Part shown: one piece after another, positions 1-6,992 of the stretch | How positions within the stretch are numbered: position 1 is the stretch's first letter | Layout: each line of letters opens with the position of its first letter | From: Actinomycetota bacterium | GTDB lineage: Bacteria; Actinomycetota; Acidimicrobiia; Acidimicrobiales; JAFATL01 | Reading direction: 5' to 3' | NCBI GenBank assembly: GCA_019243975.1 | Contig: JAFATL010000516.1 | Coordinates: 1 to 9,279 of the forward strand | Length of the DNA stretch: 9,279 nucleotides | Translations under genes and position numbers: made by a program | Notes under the pieces: generated by a model | What the model saw: only the letters and a program-made list of their open reading frames with translations | What the model was told of the DNA's origin: nothing | Databases searched by the model: none

Positions 1-56
1 TGCGGCGGTGGCGACCGGCGCCGGGCGCCGGGCCTGAAACGGCCGCTCGCGGCAAC

Positions 57-1445
57 GTGCTCGGCTCGCTCCGGCGCACCGTCACGCGACCGGTCGTGCT
101 GCTCCCCGCCGTGGTGATCGCGGCCGCGGGCGGGTGGTACTTCGCCCGCTCGTCGTCACCGTCGACACCCGCCACCACGACCGTCTCCACGACTGCGGTG
201 GCCACCGTCGGGAACATGCGCCAGACCGTGTCGGCGTCCGGGACGCTCGCACCCGCCGCCACCGAGAACCTCAACTTCGCGGTGTCGGGGACGGTGACCG
301 CCGTCAACGTGAAGGCGGGACAGCCCGTCACCGCGGGCACCGTGCTCGCCACCGTCGACTCGGCCGCTCTGCAGAGCCAGGTGGTACAGGCCCAGGCAAC
401 CGTCGACTCGGCGTCGGCGCGACTGTCGTCGGATGAGACCGCCGGCGCGTCCAGCGCGCAGATCGCGTCGGACCAGGCCAACCTCACCGCCGCCAACGCC
501 GGTCTGGCCAGCGCCAAGACCAACCTGGCGGGTGCGTCGCTCACGTCCCCCATCGACGGCACGGTCGCCAGCGTGAACCTGTCCGTGGGTCAGCAGCTCG
601 GTAGCTCGGGCGCCTCGGCCGGCAGCCTCACCGGCAGCGGCACCGGCTCCGGTCGCTCGACGGCGTCGGGCTCGACGACGGGCCAGGGGAATGCCTCGTC
701 GAGCTCGGCGTCGTCGTCGAGCGCGCAGATCCAGGTGATCAGCAGCGGCGCCTACGTCGTCAACCTCAGCGTCGACGACACCCAGATCGGCAGGATCGCC
801 CAAGGCCAGGCGGCGACGGTCTCCCCGTCGAGCGCACCCGCAGGCCTCGGGTTCGGCAGGGGCGGCGGAGGTGCCGCCGCCCTTGCCGGAGCCGGCAATG
901 CGTCCGGGTCCGGCAACGGGGCAACCGCCGGCCAGGCGGGTGGCAGCGGCAGCAGCAACAACGCCGAGACCGCCACCGCGACGGGCACGGTCACGTCGGT
1001 CGGGACGATCGCCTCGTCCAGCTCGGGGGTCTCGTCGTTCCCGGTCGTGGTCACCGTCAACGGCACGCCGACGGGCTTCTTCCCCGGCGCGACCGTGCAG
1101 GTCGACATCGTCTACAACGAGCTGGCCAACGCGTTGCACGTGCCGACGGCAGCCGTCACACAGTCGAACGGCCAGTCGTACGTGACGGTCGAGGAGAACG
1201 GCAAGAAGACGCAGAAGGCCGTGACGACCGGGCTGGTGTCGGGTGGCCAGACGCAGATCCTGAGCGGCATCACCGCGGGCGACCAGGTCGTCATCACCTT
1301 CACCACCCGCAACACCACCGGTACGAACGGCACCAACCGCACGGGCACCAACCGCGGCTTCGGCGGCGGTGGGTTCGTCGGCGGCACGGGTGGCGGCGGC
1401 GGCGGAGGGGGCGGGTTCGGGGGCTTCCGAGGCGGCAATGACTGA
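57..1445 (+). CDS. MacA/HlyD-like periplasmic adaptor subunit of an ABC export system (adaptor 1)
   Basis: A membrane-anchored adaptor of 462 residues, expected to link the downstream ABC ATPase and permease to the outside of the membrane. Residues 1-11 are basic and residues 12-28 are hydrophobic, giving an N-terminal anchor or signal. The biotinyl-lipoyl-like half-motif lies near 66-101 (key residues SGTVTAVNVKAGQPV), a short alpha-hairpin at 102-158, and the second lipoyl half at 160-182 (SPIDGTVASVNLSVGQQ). The beta-barrel and membrane-proximal domains cover about 223-258 and 306-417. Two Ser/Gly-rich inserts (183-222 and 258-305) interrupt the fold, and the protein ends in a Gly/Phe-rich tail from about 418. 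The start is uncertain: GTG at 57 keeps the basic n-region but has no clear ribosome binding site, and the frame stays open to the left edge, so the true start could lie further upstream. The last 8 bp overlap the ATPase gene. The adaptor family is clear; its substrate is not. Confidence 0.88.
   Translation: MLGSLRRTVTRPVVLLPAVVIAAAGGWYFARSSSPSTPATTTVSTTAVATVGNMRQTVSASGTLAPAATENLNFAVSGTVTAVNVKAGQPVTAGTVLATVDSAALQSQVVQAQATVDSASARLSSDETAGASSAQIASDQANLTAANAGLASAKTNLAGASLTSPIDGTVASVNLSVGQQLGSSGASAGSLTGSGTGSGRSTASGSTTGQGNASSSSASSSSAQIQVISSGAYVVNLSVDDTQIGRIAQGQAATVSPSSAPAGLGFGRGGGGAAALAGAGNASGSGNGATAGQAGGSGSSNNAETATATGTVTSVGTIASSSSGVSSFPVVVTVNGTPTGFFPGATVQVDIVYNELANALHVPTAAVTQSNGQSYVTVEENGKKTQKAVTTGLVSGGQTQILSGITAGDQVVITFTTRNTTGTNGTNRTGTNRGFGGGGFVGGTGGGGGGGGGFGGFRGGND
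1429..1432 (+). promoter_or_regulatory. Ribosome binding site for the ABC ATPase, inside the adaptor 1 tail
   Basis: GAGG lies 5 nt before the ATG at 1438 and falls within the last codons of adaptor 1. It decides the start: a reading frame open from 1369 would add a 23-residue Ala/Ser/Gly-rich extension translated out of frame across the poly-Gly tail, whereas the ATPase fold begins directly at the ATG (MTEPVIELRDVGK). The arrangement suggests translational coupling. Confidence 0.55.
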
Positions 1446-2139
1446 GCCCGTCATCGAGCTGCGCGACGTCGGCAAGATCTACCGATCGGGCCTGTTGGAA
1501 GTGGCGGCCGTGCAGGACGTGTCGTTGCGCATCGACGCTGGCGAGTTCGTCGCCATCGCCGGGCCCTCGGGCTCGGGCAAGTCGACGCTCATGCACATCA
1601 TCGGCTGCCTCGACGTGCCGTCGTCGGGCACCTACCTGCTGGCCGGCGAAGACGTCAGCGCCATGGACGAAGACGACCTGGCCGAGGTGCGCAACGAGCG
1701 CATCGGCTTCGTCTTCCAGCAGTTCAACCTGCTGCCCTCCATGTCGGCGCTGCGAAATGTCGAGCTCCCGCTTGCGTACTCGGGGATTCCCCGTCACGAG
1801 CGACGCGAGCGGGCGCTCGATGCTCTGGCCCGGGTGGGGCTGGCGGAGCGCGTCGAGCACCGCCCCGGCGAGCTGTCGGGCGGGCAGCAACAGCGCGTGG
1901 CCGTCGCCCGCGCCCTCGTGACCGAGCCCGCGCTCATCCTGGCCGACGAGCCGACCGGCAACCTCGACTCGACGTCCACGCGCGATGTGCTCGGGTTGTT
2001 TCGCGAACTGCACCGGGCCGGCCGCACGATCGTGTTGATCACCCACGAGCAGGACGTGGCCGACGCGGCCGGGCGCACGGTGCGCATGCTCGACGGGCGT
2101 GTCGTTCGCAGCTCGATGTTGGAGTCCGTGCCGACATGA
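1438..2139 (+). CDS. ABC transporter ATP-binding protein, MacB/LolD type
   Basis: The cytoplasmic nucleotide-binding subunit, which powers the adjacent FtsX-type permease by ATP hydrolysis. At 233 residues it has the usual length for the LolD/MacB-NBD family. All motifs are intact: Walker A GPSGSGKST at 42-50, Q-loop FQQFNLLP at 93-100, signature LSGGQ at 146-150, Walker B LILADE at 166-171 with catalytic E171, D-loop NLD at 175-177, and switch histidine H203 in ITHEQ. The EPTGNLD and FQQFNLLP stretches are typical of the MacB/LolD/FtsE-like class rather than of importers. It overlaps adaptor 1 by 8 bp and the permease by 4 bp (ATGA), so the three are almost certainly co-translated. The family is certain; the transported or mechanically driven substrate cannot be read from the sequence. 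Confidence 0.95.
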   Translation: MTEPVIELRDVGKIYRSGLLEVAAVQDVSLRIDAGEFVAIAGPSGSGKSTLMHIIGCLDVPSSGTYLLAGEDVSAMDEDDLAEVRNERIGFVFQQFNLLPSMSALRNVELPLAYSGIPRHERRERALDALARVGLAERVEHRPGELSGGQQQRVAVARALVTEPALILADEPTGNLDSTSTRDVLGLFRELHRAGRTIVLITHEQDVADAAGRTVRMLDGRVVRSSMLESVPT

Positions 2140-3368
2140 ATTGGCTCGACACCGTGCGAACCGGCCTGGAGGCCATCCGCACCCATCGCCTGCGGTCGGG
2201 CCTCACCATGCTCGGCATCCTCATCGGCATCGCCGCAGTGATCCTCACCGTGGGGCTGGGTGAGGGCGCCCAGGCGCAGGTGCGTAGCCAGATCAACGCG
2301 TTGGGGACGAACCTGCTGATCGTCTCGCCCGGCAGCTCGACCAGCACGACGGGGATCCGCGGCGGCTTCGGCTCGGCGTCGACGCTGACCAAGGCGGACG
2401 CCGACGCGCTGGCGTCGAAGACGACCGCGCCCGACATCGCGGCGGTGGCCCCGGCCACGCAGGGCCAAGGCACGCTGGTGGCGGGCTCGACCAACTGGAC
2501 CACGACCGTCGTCGGCACCACGCCGTCATGGCTGCACGTGCGGGCCCGCACCCTCGACAGCGGCCGGTTCATCACGTCGACCGACGAGCAGCAGACGGCG
2601 GCCGTCGTCGTGCTGGGCCCGTCGACCGCGAGCGAGCTGTTCGGCGGCCGCAGCCCCATCGGCCAGACCGTCACCCTCAACGGGATCCCGCTGCAGGTGG
2701 TGGGCGTGCTCGCGTCGACCGGCCCGTCGTCCAACTCCAACAACGACGACACCGCGGTGGTGCCGTACAGCACGGCGACGCAACGGTTGCTCGGCGGCTC
2801 GACGCGGACGTCGGTGGGTTCGATCTTCGTGGAGGCGTCGTCCTCGTCGACGCTCTCGGCCGCCTACCAGGAGACGCAGCAGGAGCTTCTCGCGATGCAC
2901 CACATCGCCACGCCGACGGGCGCCGACTTCACCATCACCACGCAGCAGTCGCTGCTCACCACCGCCAACTCGGTGAACAAGACGCTCACCGTGCTGCTCG
3001 GCGGCATTGCCGGCATCTCCCTGTTGGTCGGCGGCATCGGCGTGATGAACATCATGCTGGTGTCGGTCACCGAGCGCATCCGTGAGATCGGCCTGCGCAA
3101 GGCGTTGGGGGCGCGGCCGGGCGTCATCCGTCGGCAGTTCCTCGTCGAAGCGTCGGTGCTCGGTCTCACGGGTGGCGTGCTCGGTGCTGTCGTCGGCGTG
3201 GTCGGCTCCCAGGTGCTGCCGCACTTCATCTCGTCGCCGGTGGCCCTGTCGCCCACGGCCACGGCGGCCGCCATCGCCATTGCCATCGCCATCGGGCTGT
3301 CGTTCGGGGTGTACCCGGCGACGCGTGCCGCCCGCTTGGCGCCCATCGACGCACTGCGGATGGAGTGA
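2136..3368 (+). CDS. ABC transporter permease, MacB/FtsX family
   Basis: The 410-residue membrane subunit pairs with the preceding ATPase. The topology matches a MacB half: TM1 at about 19-41 followed by the conserved glycine-rich turn (GLGEGAQAQV), a large extracytoplasmic MacB_PCD-like domain at about 45-280, then three C-terminal segments at about 283-311, 334-360 and 372-396. The cytoplasmic loop after TM2 carries the family hallmark VTERIREIGLRKALGA (311-326), and the protein ends with the usual RAARLAPIDALR motif. MacB of Gram-negatives fuses ATPase and permease in one chain; here they are separate genes, as is common in Gram-positive MacB-like exporters. The extracytoplasmic domain is Ser/Thr-rich. 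The start ATG at 2136 overlaps the ATPase stop (ATGA); a GGAG at 2121-2124 sits 11 nt upstream. Family members act as drug or peptide exporters or as mechanotransmission machines; which applies here is unknown. Confidence 0.94.
   Translation: MNWLDTVRTGLEAIRTHRLRSGLTMLGILIGIAAVILTVGLGEGAQAQVRSQINALGTNLLIVSPGSSTSTTGIRGGFGSASTLTKADADALASKTTAPDIAAVAPATQGQGTLVAGSTNWTTTVVGTTPSWLHVRARTLDSGRFITSTDEQQTAAVVVLGPSTASELFGGRSPIGQTVTLNGIPLQVVGVLASTGPSSNSNNDDTAVVPYSTATQRLLGGSTRTSVGSIFVEASSSSTLSAAYQETQQELLAMHHIATPTGADFTITTQQSLLTTANSVNKTLTVLLGGIAGISLLVGGIGVMNIMLVSVTERIREIGLRKALGARPGVIRRQFLVEASVLGLTGGVLGAVVGVVGSQVLPHFISSPVALSPTATAAAIAIAIAIGLSFGVYPATRAARLAPIDALRME
3362..3365 (+). promoter_or_regulatory. Ribosome binding site for adaptor 2
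   Basis: GGAG lies 5 nt before the ATG at 3371, inside the last codons of the permease gene. It favours ATG 3371 over the in-frame GTG at 3365, which would overlap this motif itself and add only two residues. Confidence 0.6.
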
Positions 3369-3370
3369 CG

Positions 3371-4939
3371 ATGTCGACCCGCACTCGTAAGCCGACGCGG
3401 CGTCGCCGCATCACCGCCCGCCTGATGGCGGGAGGGGGTCTCGCCGTCGTCGTGGTCGGTGGGCTGGTGGCGCGCGCCGCCCTGGCCGACTCGCCGGTGT
3501 CCTCGTCGTTCCGCACCGCGGTGGTGAAGAGCGGCACCGTGAGTCAGGTGCTCCAGCGCAGCGGCACGGTCGAGCCCATCGCCCAAGCGGCGGTGGCGTT
3601 CCCGGTGGCCGGGACGGTGTCGACGGTGCCCGTGCAGGCGGGGCAGACCGTCACCACCGGCCAGACGCTTGCCACCCTCGATACGACTGCCTTGCAGAAT
3701 GACGTGGCGTCCAAGCAGGTGACGCTGGCCGCAGCACAGCTCGCGCTGTCCAACGCCCTCACCGCCGCCAACAACGCCGCCGCCCAGGCGACGACCACTA
3801 CAACCGTCGCGTCGTCGACGGGCGGGTCGGGCGCCGGCGGCCGGAACGGGTCGGGTGGCGACACGTCGGCGTCGATCGAGGGCGCCGCCCAGCAAGTCGT
3901 GACCGCCAAGCAGTCGGTCGACAGCGCGGTCAGCACGGCGACGACGGCGGTGCAGAACGCGGCGGCCGCGTGCACGTCTCCGTCGTCCGATTGCTCGACG
4001 GCCCAGCAGAACTCGTTGGCGGCACTGCAAGCGGCCGCCGACGCCGAGAGCGCGCTGGCGAAGAGCGCGTCCGCCCTCGACTCGCTCCTCAACACAGGGT
4101 TCGTGACGTCGTCGACCTCGTCCAGCGCTTCTACGTCCAGTGCCTCGTCGGCACAGTCGTCGGCGGCGAACCGTTCGCAGGGCGGGAGCGGCAGCTCGTC
4201 GGCCGTGCCCTCGGCTGCCGACCTCGTCGCCGATCAGGCGGCCGTCGACGCGGCCGCCGCCGCGGTCACCGCGTCGCAGCAGAACCTCGCCCAGGCCACC
4301 ATCGTCAGTCCCCTCAGCGGCACGGTTGCGGCGGTGAACCTGGTGCCGAGCCAGCAGGTGAGCGCCGGCTCGTCGACCGCCAACGTCATCGTCGTGGGCC
4401 CCGGCGGCTACGAGGTCACCACGACGGTGCCCGTCACCGACATCGCCAAGGTCAGCCCCGGTGAGGACGCGACGGTCACGCCCGACGGCACGACCACCGC
4501 CCTCGCCGGCAAGGTGGTGTCGATCGGCGTGTCGCCCAGCACGAGCGGCAGCACGACGACCTTCCCGGTGATCATCGGGTTCACCGATTCACCATCCGGC
4601 CTGCGCAACGGCGCCTCCGCCGCAGTCACCATCACCGTTGCCCACGCGGCCGACGTTCTCACCGTGCCGACGTCGGCCGTGCACGGCGCCGGCGGCCTGC
4701 ACTTCGTCATGACCTTGACGAACGGCAAGACCACCAACACCCCCGTCCAGGTCGGCGCCATCGGCCCCGAACTCACCGAGGTCACCTCCGGCCTGCAGTC
4801 GGGCCAGACCGTGGTCATCGCCGACCTCACCCAACCCCTGCCGTCCTCCACCAACACCAACACCCGCGGCTTCGGCGGCGGCGGCTTTGGCGGAGGCGGC
4901 GGCTTCGGAGCCGGGCCCACCTTCCGCGCCGGCGGCTAA
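3371..4939 (+). CDS. MacA/HlyD-like adaptor subunit with extended hairpin (adaptor 2)
   Basis: A second, larger adaptor (522 residues) closing the exporter operon, with its start 2 bp after the permease stop. Residues 1-17 are strongly basic (TRTRKPTRRRR) and about 18-39 are hydrophobic, so it is membrane-anchored or exported. A lipoyl half lies at about 66-102 (AGTVSTVPVQAGQTV), its partner at 309-332 (SPLSGTVAAVNLVPSQQV), and beta-barrel and membrane-proximal domains at about 343-490. Between the lipoyl halves are about 200 residues: helix 104-140, a Thr/Gly linker 141-168, an Ala-rich helical pair 171-200 and 209-240 joined by a CTSPSSDC turn (C201, C208), a Ser linker 241-280, and helix 281-308. 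This is far longer than the hairpin of adaptor 1. The C-terminus (about 494-522) is a Gly/Phe-rich tail resembling that of adaptor 1. Domain assignment is from motif recognition; an exact partner is not known. Confidence 0.88.
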   Translation: MSTRTRKPTRRRRITARLMAGGGLAVVVVGGLVARAALADSPVSSSFRTAVVKSGTVSQVLQRSGTVEPIAQAAVAFPVAGTVSTVPVQAGQTVTTGQTLATLDTTALQNDVASKQVTLAAAQLALSNALTAANNAAAQATTTTTVASSTGGSGAGGRNGSGGDTSASIEGAAQQVVTAKQSVDSAVSTATTAVQNAAAACTSPSSDCSTAQQNSLAALQAAADAESALAKSASALDSLLNTGFVTSSTSSSASTSSASSAQSSAANRSQGGSGSSSAVPSAADLVADQAAVDAAAAAVTASQQNLAQATIVSPLSGTVAAVNLVPSQQVSAGSSTANVIVVGPGGYEVTTTVPVTDIAKVSPGEDATVTPDGTTTALAGKVVSIGVSPSTSGSTTTFPVIIGFTDSPSGLRNGASAAVTITVAHAADVLTVPTSAVHGAGGLHFVMTLTNGKTTNTPVQVGAIGPELTEVTSGLQSGQTVVIADLTQPLPSSTNTNTRGFGGGGFGGGGGFGAGPTFRAGG

Positions 4940-4943
4940 CGGC

Positions 4944-4957
4944 CGTCGCCCGCGACG
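4944..4957. terminator. Small hairpin between convergent genes, possible weak terminator
   Basis: CGTCGC and GCGACG form a GC-only inverted repeat in the 20-bp gap between the stop of adaptor 2 (4939) and the stop of the protease gene (4960-4962, minus strand). The stem is short, the loop would be only 2-4 nt, and there is no T run, so assignment as a terminator rests mainly on location. Confidence 0.22.
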
Positions 4958-4959
4958 CG

Positions 4960-6915
4960 TCAGAACGGGAAGTAGCGGACTAGGGCCCCGGTGTTGCCCT
5001 CGCCGATGAGGGGGCCGTCGGGGCCGAAGGCGACGGAGACGCCGCCGGTGACGGTGGTGGGGAAGCCGAAGCGTTCGCCGAGGACCGTGCCGTCGGGGGT
5101 GAGGAGGCGCACGTGGGGCCCGCCGCCCGAGCCGGCGCCGGTGAGGATGCGGGGCCCGGCCGCCGTCTTGAAGGCGGCCACGTTGACGCCGCCGAGGAAG
5201 GCGGCGCTGTAGGCGAAGAACTCGCCGACCATCTGGCCGTTCTGGTTGAAGGTGCGGACGTCGGGGCCGCCGCCCGCGCCGGGACCGGTGACGATCTGGG
5301 CGTTGCCGCTGCCGAGCTGCGCCGCGGACACGCTGACGCCGCCGCCGAAGTTCGGCGCGTAGGCGAAGAACGACGACACCTGTGTGCCGTCGAGATGGAA
5401 GGCCCGCACGTGGGGGCCACCACCCGGGCCGGGACCGGTGATGATCTCGGCCTTGCCATCGCCGTCGAGGTCGGCGGCCGCCACGGTGACGCCGCCGGCG
5501 AACCGCGGGTCGTAGGCGAAGAACGACGCGACCGGCGTACCGTCAGGACGGAACACTCGCACGTTGGGCCCGCCGCCGGGACCGGGCCCGGTGATGATGT
5601 CGGGGTGGCCGGTGCCTTCGACGTCGCCGACGGCCACGTTCACGCCGCCATGGAAGTTGGGGTCGTAGGCGAAGAAGCCGGGACTGGCGAGGCCGAACTG
5701 GTTGGTGAACAGCTTGACGTGGGGCCCGCCGCCCGGGCCCGCGCCGGTGACGATCTCCGACCCCTGGTCGCCGGTGAGGTCGCCCGTCGCCACGTGCACG
5801 CCACCGCCGAAGCCGGGATAGGCGTCGAGCAACGCCAGCGCGTTGCCGGCGTCGAGCTTGCGGGTGGGTGAGTTCTTCAACGGCACGCCCGTCGACGTGA
5901 GCCGGGCGTCGATGTCGGTGGGCGACTTCTCGAGACCCTGCGCCACCAGCAAGGCGGCCGCACCTGACGCCATCGGCGCCGAGAACGAGGTGCCGCTCAG
6001 CAACTTGTACGAGTTGTTGGGCGCCGTGACCGGCAGGTTGACGCCGGGCGCCGACAGGTCGAGGTGGGCCCGGTTGGTGAAGTTGGTGAGGTTGTCGCTG
6101 GTGTCGTTGGCGCCGACCGACAACACGCCCGGGTAGTCGGCCGGGAAGATCGGCGTGCTGGAGCCGTCGTTGCCGGCGGCGGCCACCACGACGACCCCGT
6201 GCCCCAGCGCGTAGTTGACCGCGTCCTGGACGGTCTGCGATTGGTCGGGCGAGCCCAGCGAGAGGTTGATCACCTTCACGCCCCGGTCGGTGGCGTCGTA
6301 GAGGCCGCGGGCGACCCACGAGCCGAGGCCGGCGCCGCTGTCGTCGATGACTCGCACGTCGAGGATCTTCGAGTCCCAGCCCATGCCGGGGATGCCGAGG
6401 CCGTTGTTGGTGACGGCGGCGGCGGTACCGGCGACGCCGGTGCCGTGGAGGGGGTCGCGCCCGGCACCGGCGGTCTCGTCGATCTCGGGCCCGACGATCT
6501 TGGCGGCCAGGTCGGGGTGGTTGACGTCGATGCCGCTGTCGAGGATGCCGATGGTGACGCCGGCGCCGGTGCTGTAATCCCACGCCTTGTAGGCGTCGAC
6601 GTCGGGGATGCCCCAGTCGGTGGTGCCCAGGCAGCTGGTGAGGCAGGGGTCGTTGGGCTGGCCAAGGGTGTGGAAGACGACGTCGGGCTCGACCCGCACC
6701 ACGTCGGCCCGGCCGGCAACGGCGGTTGCCTGCTCGGGGGTGAGGCGGAGGGCGGCGGCGCGCGGCCCGACAAACGTGACGTCGTCGGACAACAGCCCTG
6801 CCGATTGCGACCGCATCGACCCGTCGGCGAAGGTCACGACGTAGGGCGTGGCGGCCGCGGCGTCATCGGCGTGCGCCGCCGAGGCCATCAGCGGCGCCGT
6901 CAGCATGAGAGCCAA
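4960..6915 (-). CDS. Secreted subtilisin-like serine protease (S8) with C-terminal FG-GAP/VCBS-like repeats
   Basis: An exported endopeptidase of 651 residues from TTG 6915. A hydrophobic signal ends near ASAAHA-DD (cleavage about 16). An I9-like propeptide spans about 24-82, then comes a CLTSC pair (C91, C95) at the start of the mature domain. The peptidase domain, about 97-365, holds catalytic D126 (ILDSGID), H157 (HGTGVAGT), oxyanion N249 (AAAGND) and nucleophile S310 (SGTSFSAPMASG). The usual second His of HGTHVAGT is Gly here. Residues 371-651 are about 5.5 tandem repeats, probably a beta-propeller-like or surface-binding module. The start is doubtful: TTG 6915 gives a signal without basic residues, whereas in-frame CTG codons at 6939 or 6948 would add LRRLL or LPGLRRLL and complete a classical Sec signal. 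A stop codon (TAA) lies about 20 codons upstream of the TTG, with no ATG or GTG between. The gene is convergent with the exporter operon and divergent from the P450. The substrate is unknown. Confidence 0.93.
   Translation of the reverse strand: MALMLTAPLMASAAHADDAAAATPYVVTFADGSMRSQSAGLLSDDVTFVGPRAAALRLTPEQATAVAGRADVVRVEPDVVFHTLGQPNDPCLTSCLGTTDWGIPDVDAYKAWDYSTGAGVTIGILDSGIDVNHPDLAAKIVGPEIDETAGAGRDPLHGTGVAGTAAAVTNNGLGIPGMGWDSKILDVRVIDDSGAGLGSWVARGLYDATDRGVKVINLSLGSPDQSQTVQDAVNYALGHGVVVVAAAGNDGSSTPIFPADYPGVLSVGANDTSDNLTNFTNRAHLDLSAPGVNLPVTAPNNSYKLLSGTSFSAPMASGAAALLVAQGLEKSPTDIDARLTSTGVPLKNSPTRKLDAGNALALLDAYPGFGGGVHVATGDLTGDQGSEIVTGAGPGGGPHVKLFTNQFGLASPGFFAYDPNFHGGVNVAVGDVEGTGHPDIITGPGPGGGPNVRVFRPDGTPVASFFAYDPRFAGGVTVAAADLDGDGKAEIITGPGPGGGPHVRAFHLDGTQVSSFFAYAPNFGGGVSVSAAQLGSGNAQIVTGPGAGGGPDVRTFNQNGQMVGEFFAYSAAFLGGVNVAAFKTAAGPRILTGAGSGGGPHVRLLTPDGTVLGERFGFPTTVTGGVSVAFGPDGPLIGEGNTGALVRYFPF
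4963..5805 (-). repeat. Tandem protein repeats (about 5.5 units of ~50 residues) in the protease C-terminus
   Basis: Units begin with GGV at residues 371, 423, 474, 525, 575 and 624 (last partial). The consensus is GGVxVAxxDxxGxGxxxIxTG, then GPGGGPHVRxF, then a DGT turn, then SFFAYDPxF. The repeats are also visible in the DNA as recurring GTGGGGCCCGCCGCC-like blocks. Unit 3 (474-524) has the full acidic DLDGDG loop typical of calcium-binding FG-GAP/VCBS-like blades. Units 1 and 2 keep partial versions (DLTGDQ, DVEGTG), and units 4-6 have lost it, so degeneration increases toward the C-terminus. Confidence 0.9.
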
Positions 6916-6985
6916 GGGGAAGATCAGCAGGCGGCGCAGACCGGGCAGTCTTCCACGTGGTGATGCGCAGGGGTGCGCGGCTCGT

Positions 6986-6991
6986 TACGAT
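6986..6991 (+). promoter_or_regulatory. Possible -10 element for the P450 gene
   Basis: TACGAT fits the actinobacterial TANNNT -10 pattern and lies 33 bp before the P450 ATG. No convincing -35 is visible 17 bp upstream. It abuts the palindrome at 6993-7006, which would then cover the transcription start. The evidence is weak on sequence alone. Confidence 0.3.
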
Positions 6992-6992
6992 C

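Noticed and set aside
2..37. Short open stretch ending in TGA that could be the C-terminus of an upstream gene (AAVATGAGRRA)
   Set aside because: Only 11 codons are visible with no recognisable motif; another frame through the same bases is the open extension of adaptor 1, so neither can be preferred.
1369..1437. N-terminal extension of the ABC ATPase from GTG 1369
   Set aside because: It would be an out-of-frame reading of the adaptor 1 poly-Gly tail, and the ATPase fold with a ribosome binding site begins at ATG 1438.
156..1475. Long minus-strand open frame opposite adaptor 1
   Set aside because: Arg/Gly/Ala-rich translation without motifs; a shadow caused by high GC. The same holds for long antisense frames at 2864-4030, 7004-8278 and 6064-6963.
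3262..3297. GCCATCGCC-type triplet repeats near the permease end, as a possible DNA repeat element
   Set aside because: They encode alternating Ala-Ile in the last membrane segment and are explained by codon bias.
3971..3994. CTSPSSDC in adaptor 2 as a metal- or thioredoxin-type motif
   Set aside because: Spacing is C-x6-C, not CxxC, with no further ligands nearby; a structural disulfide at a helix turn is simpler.
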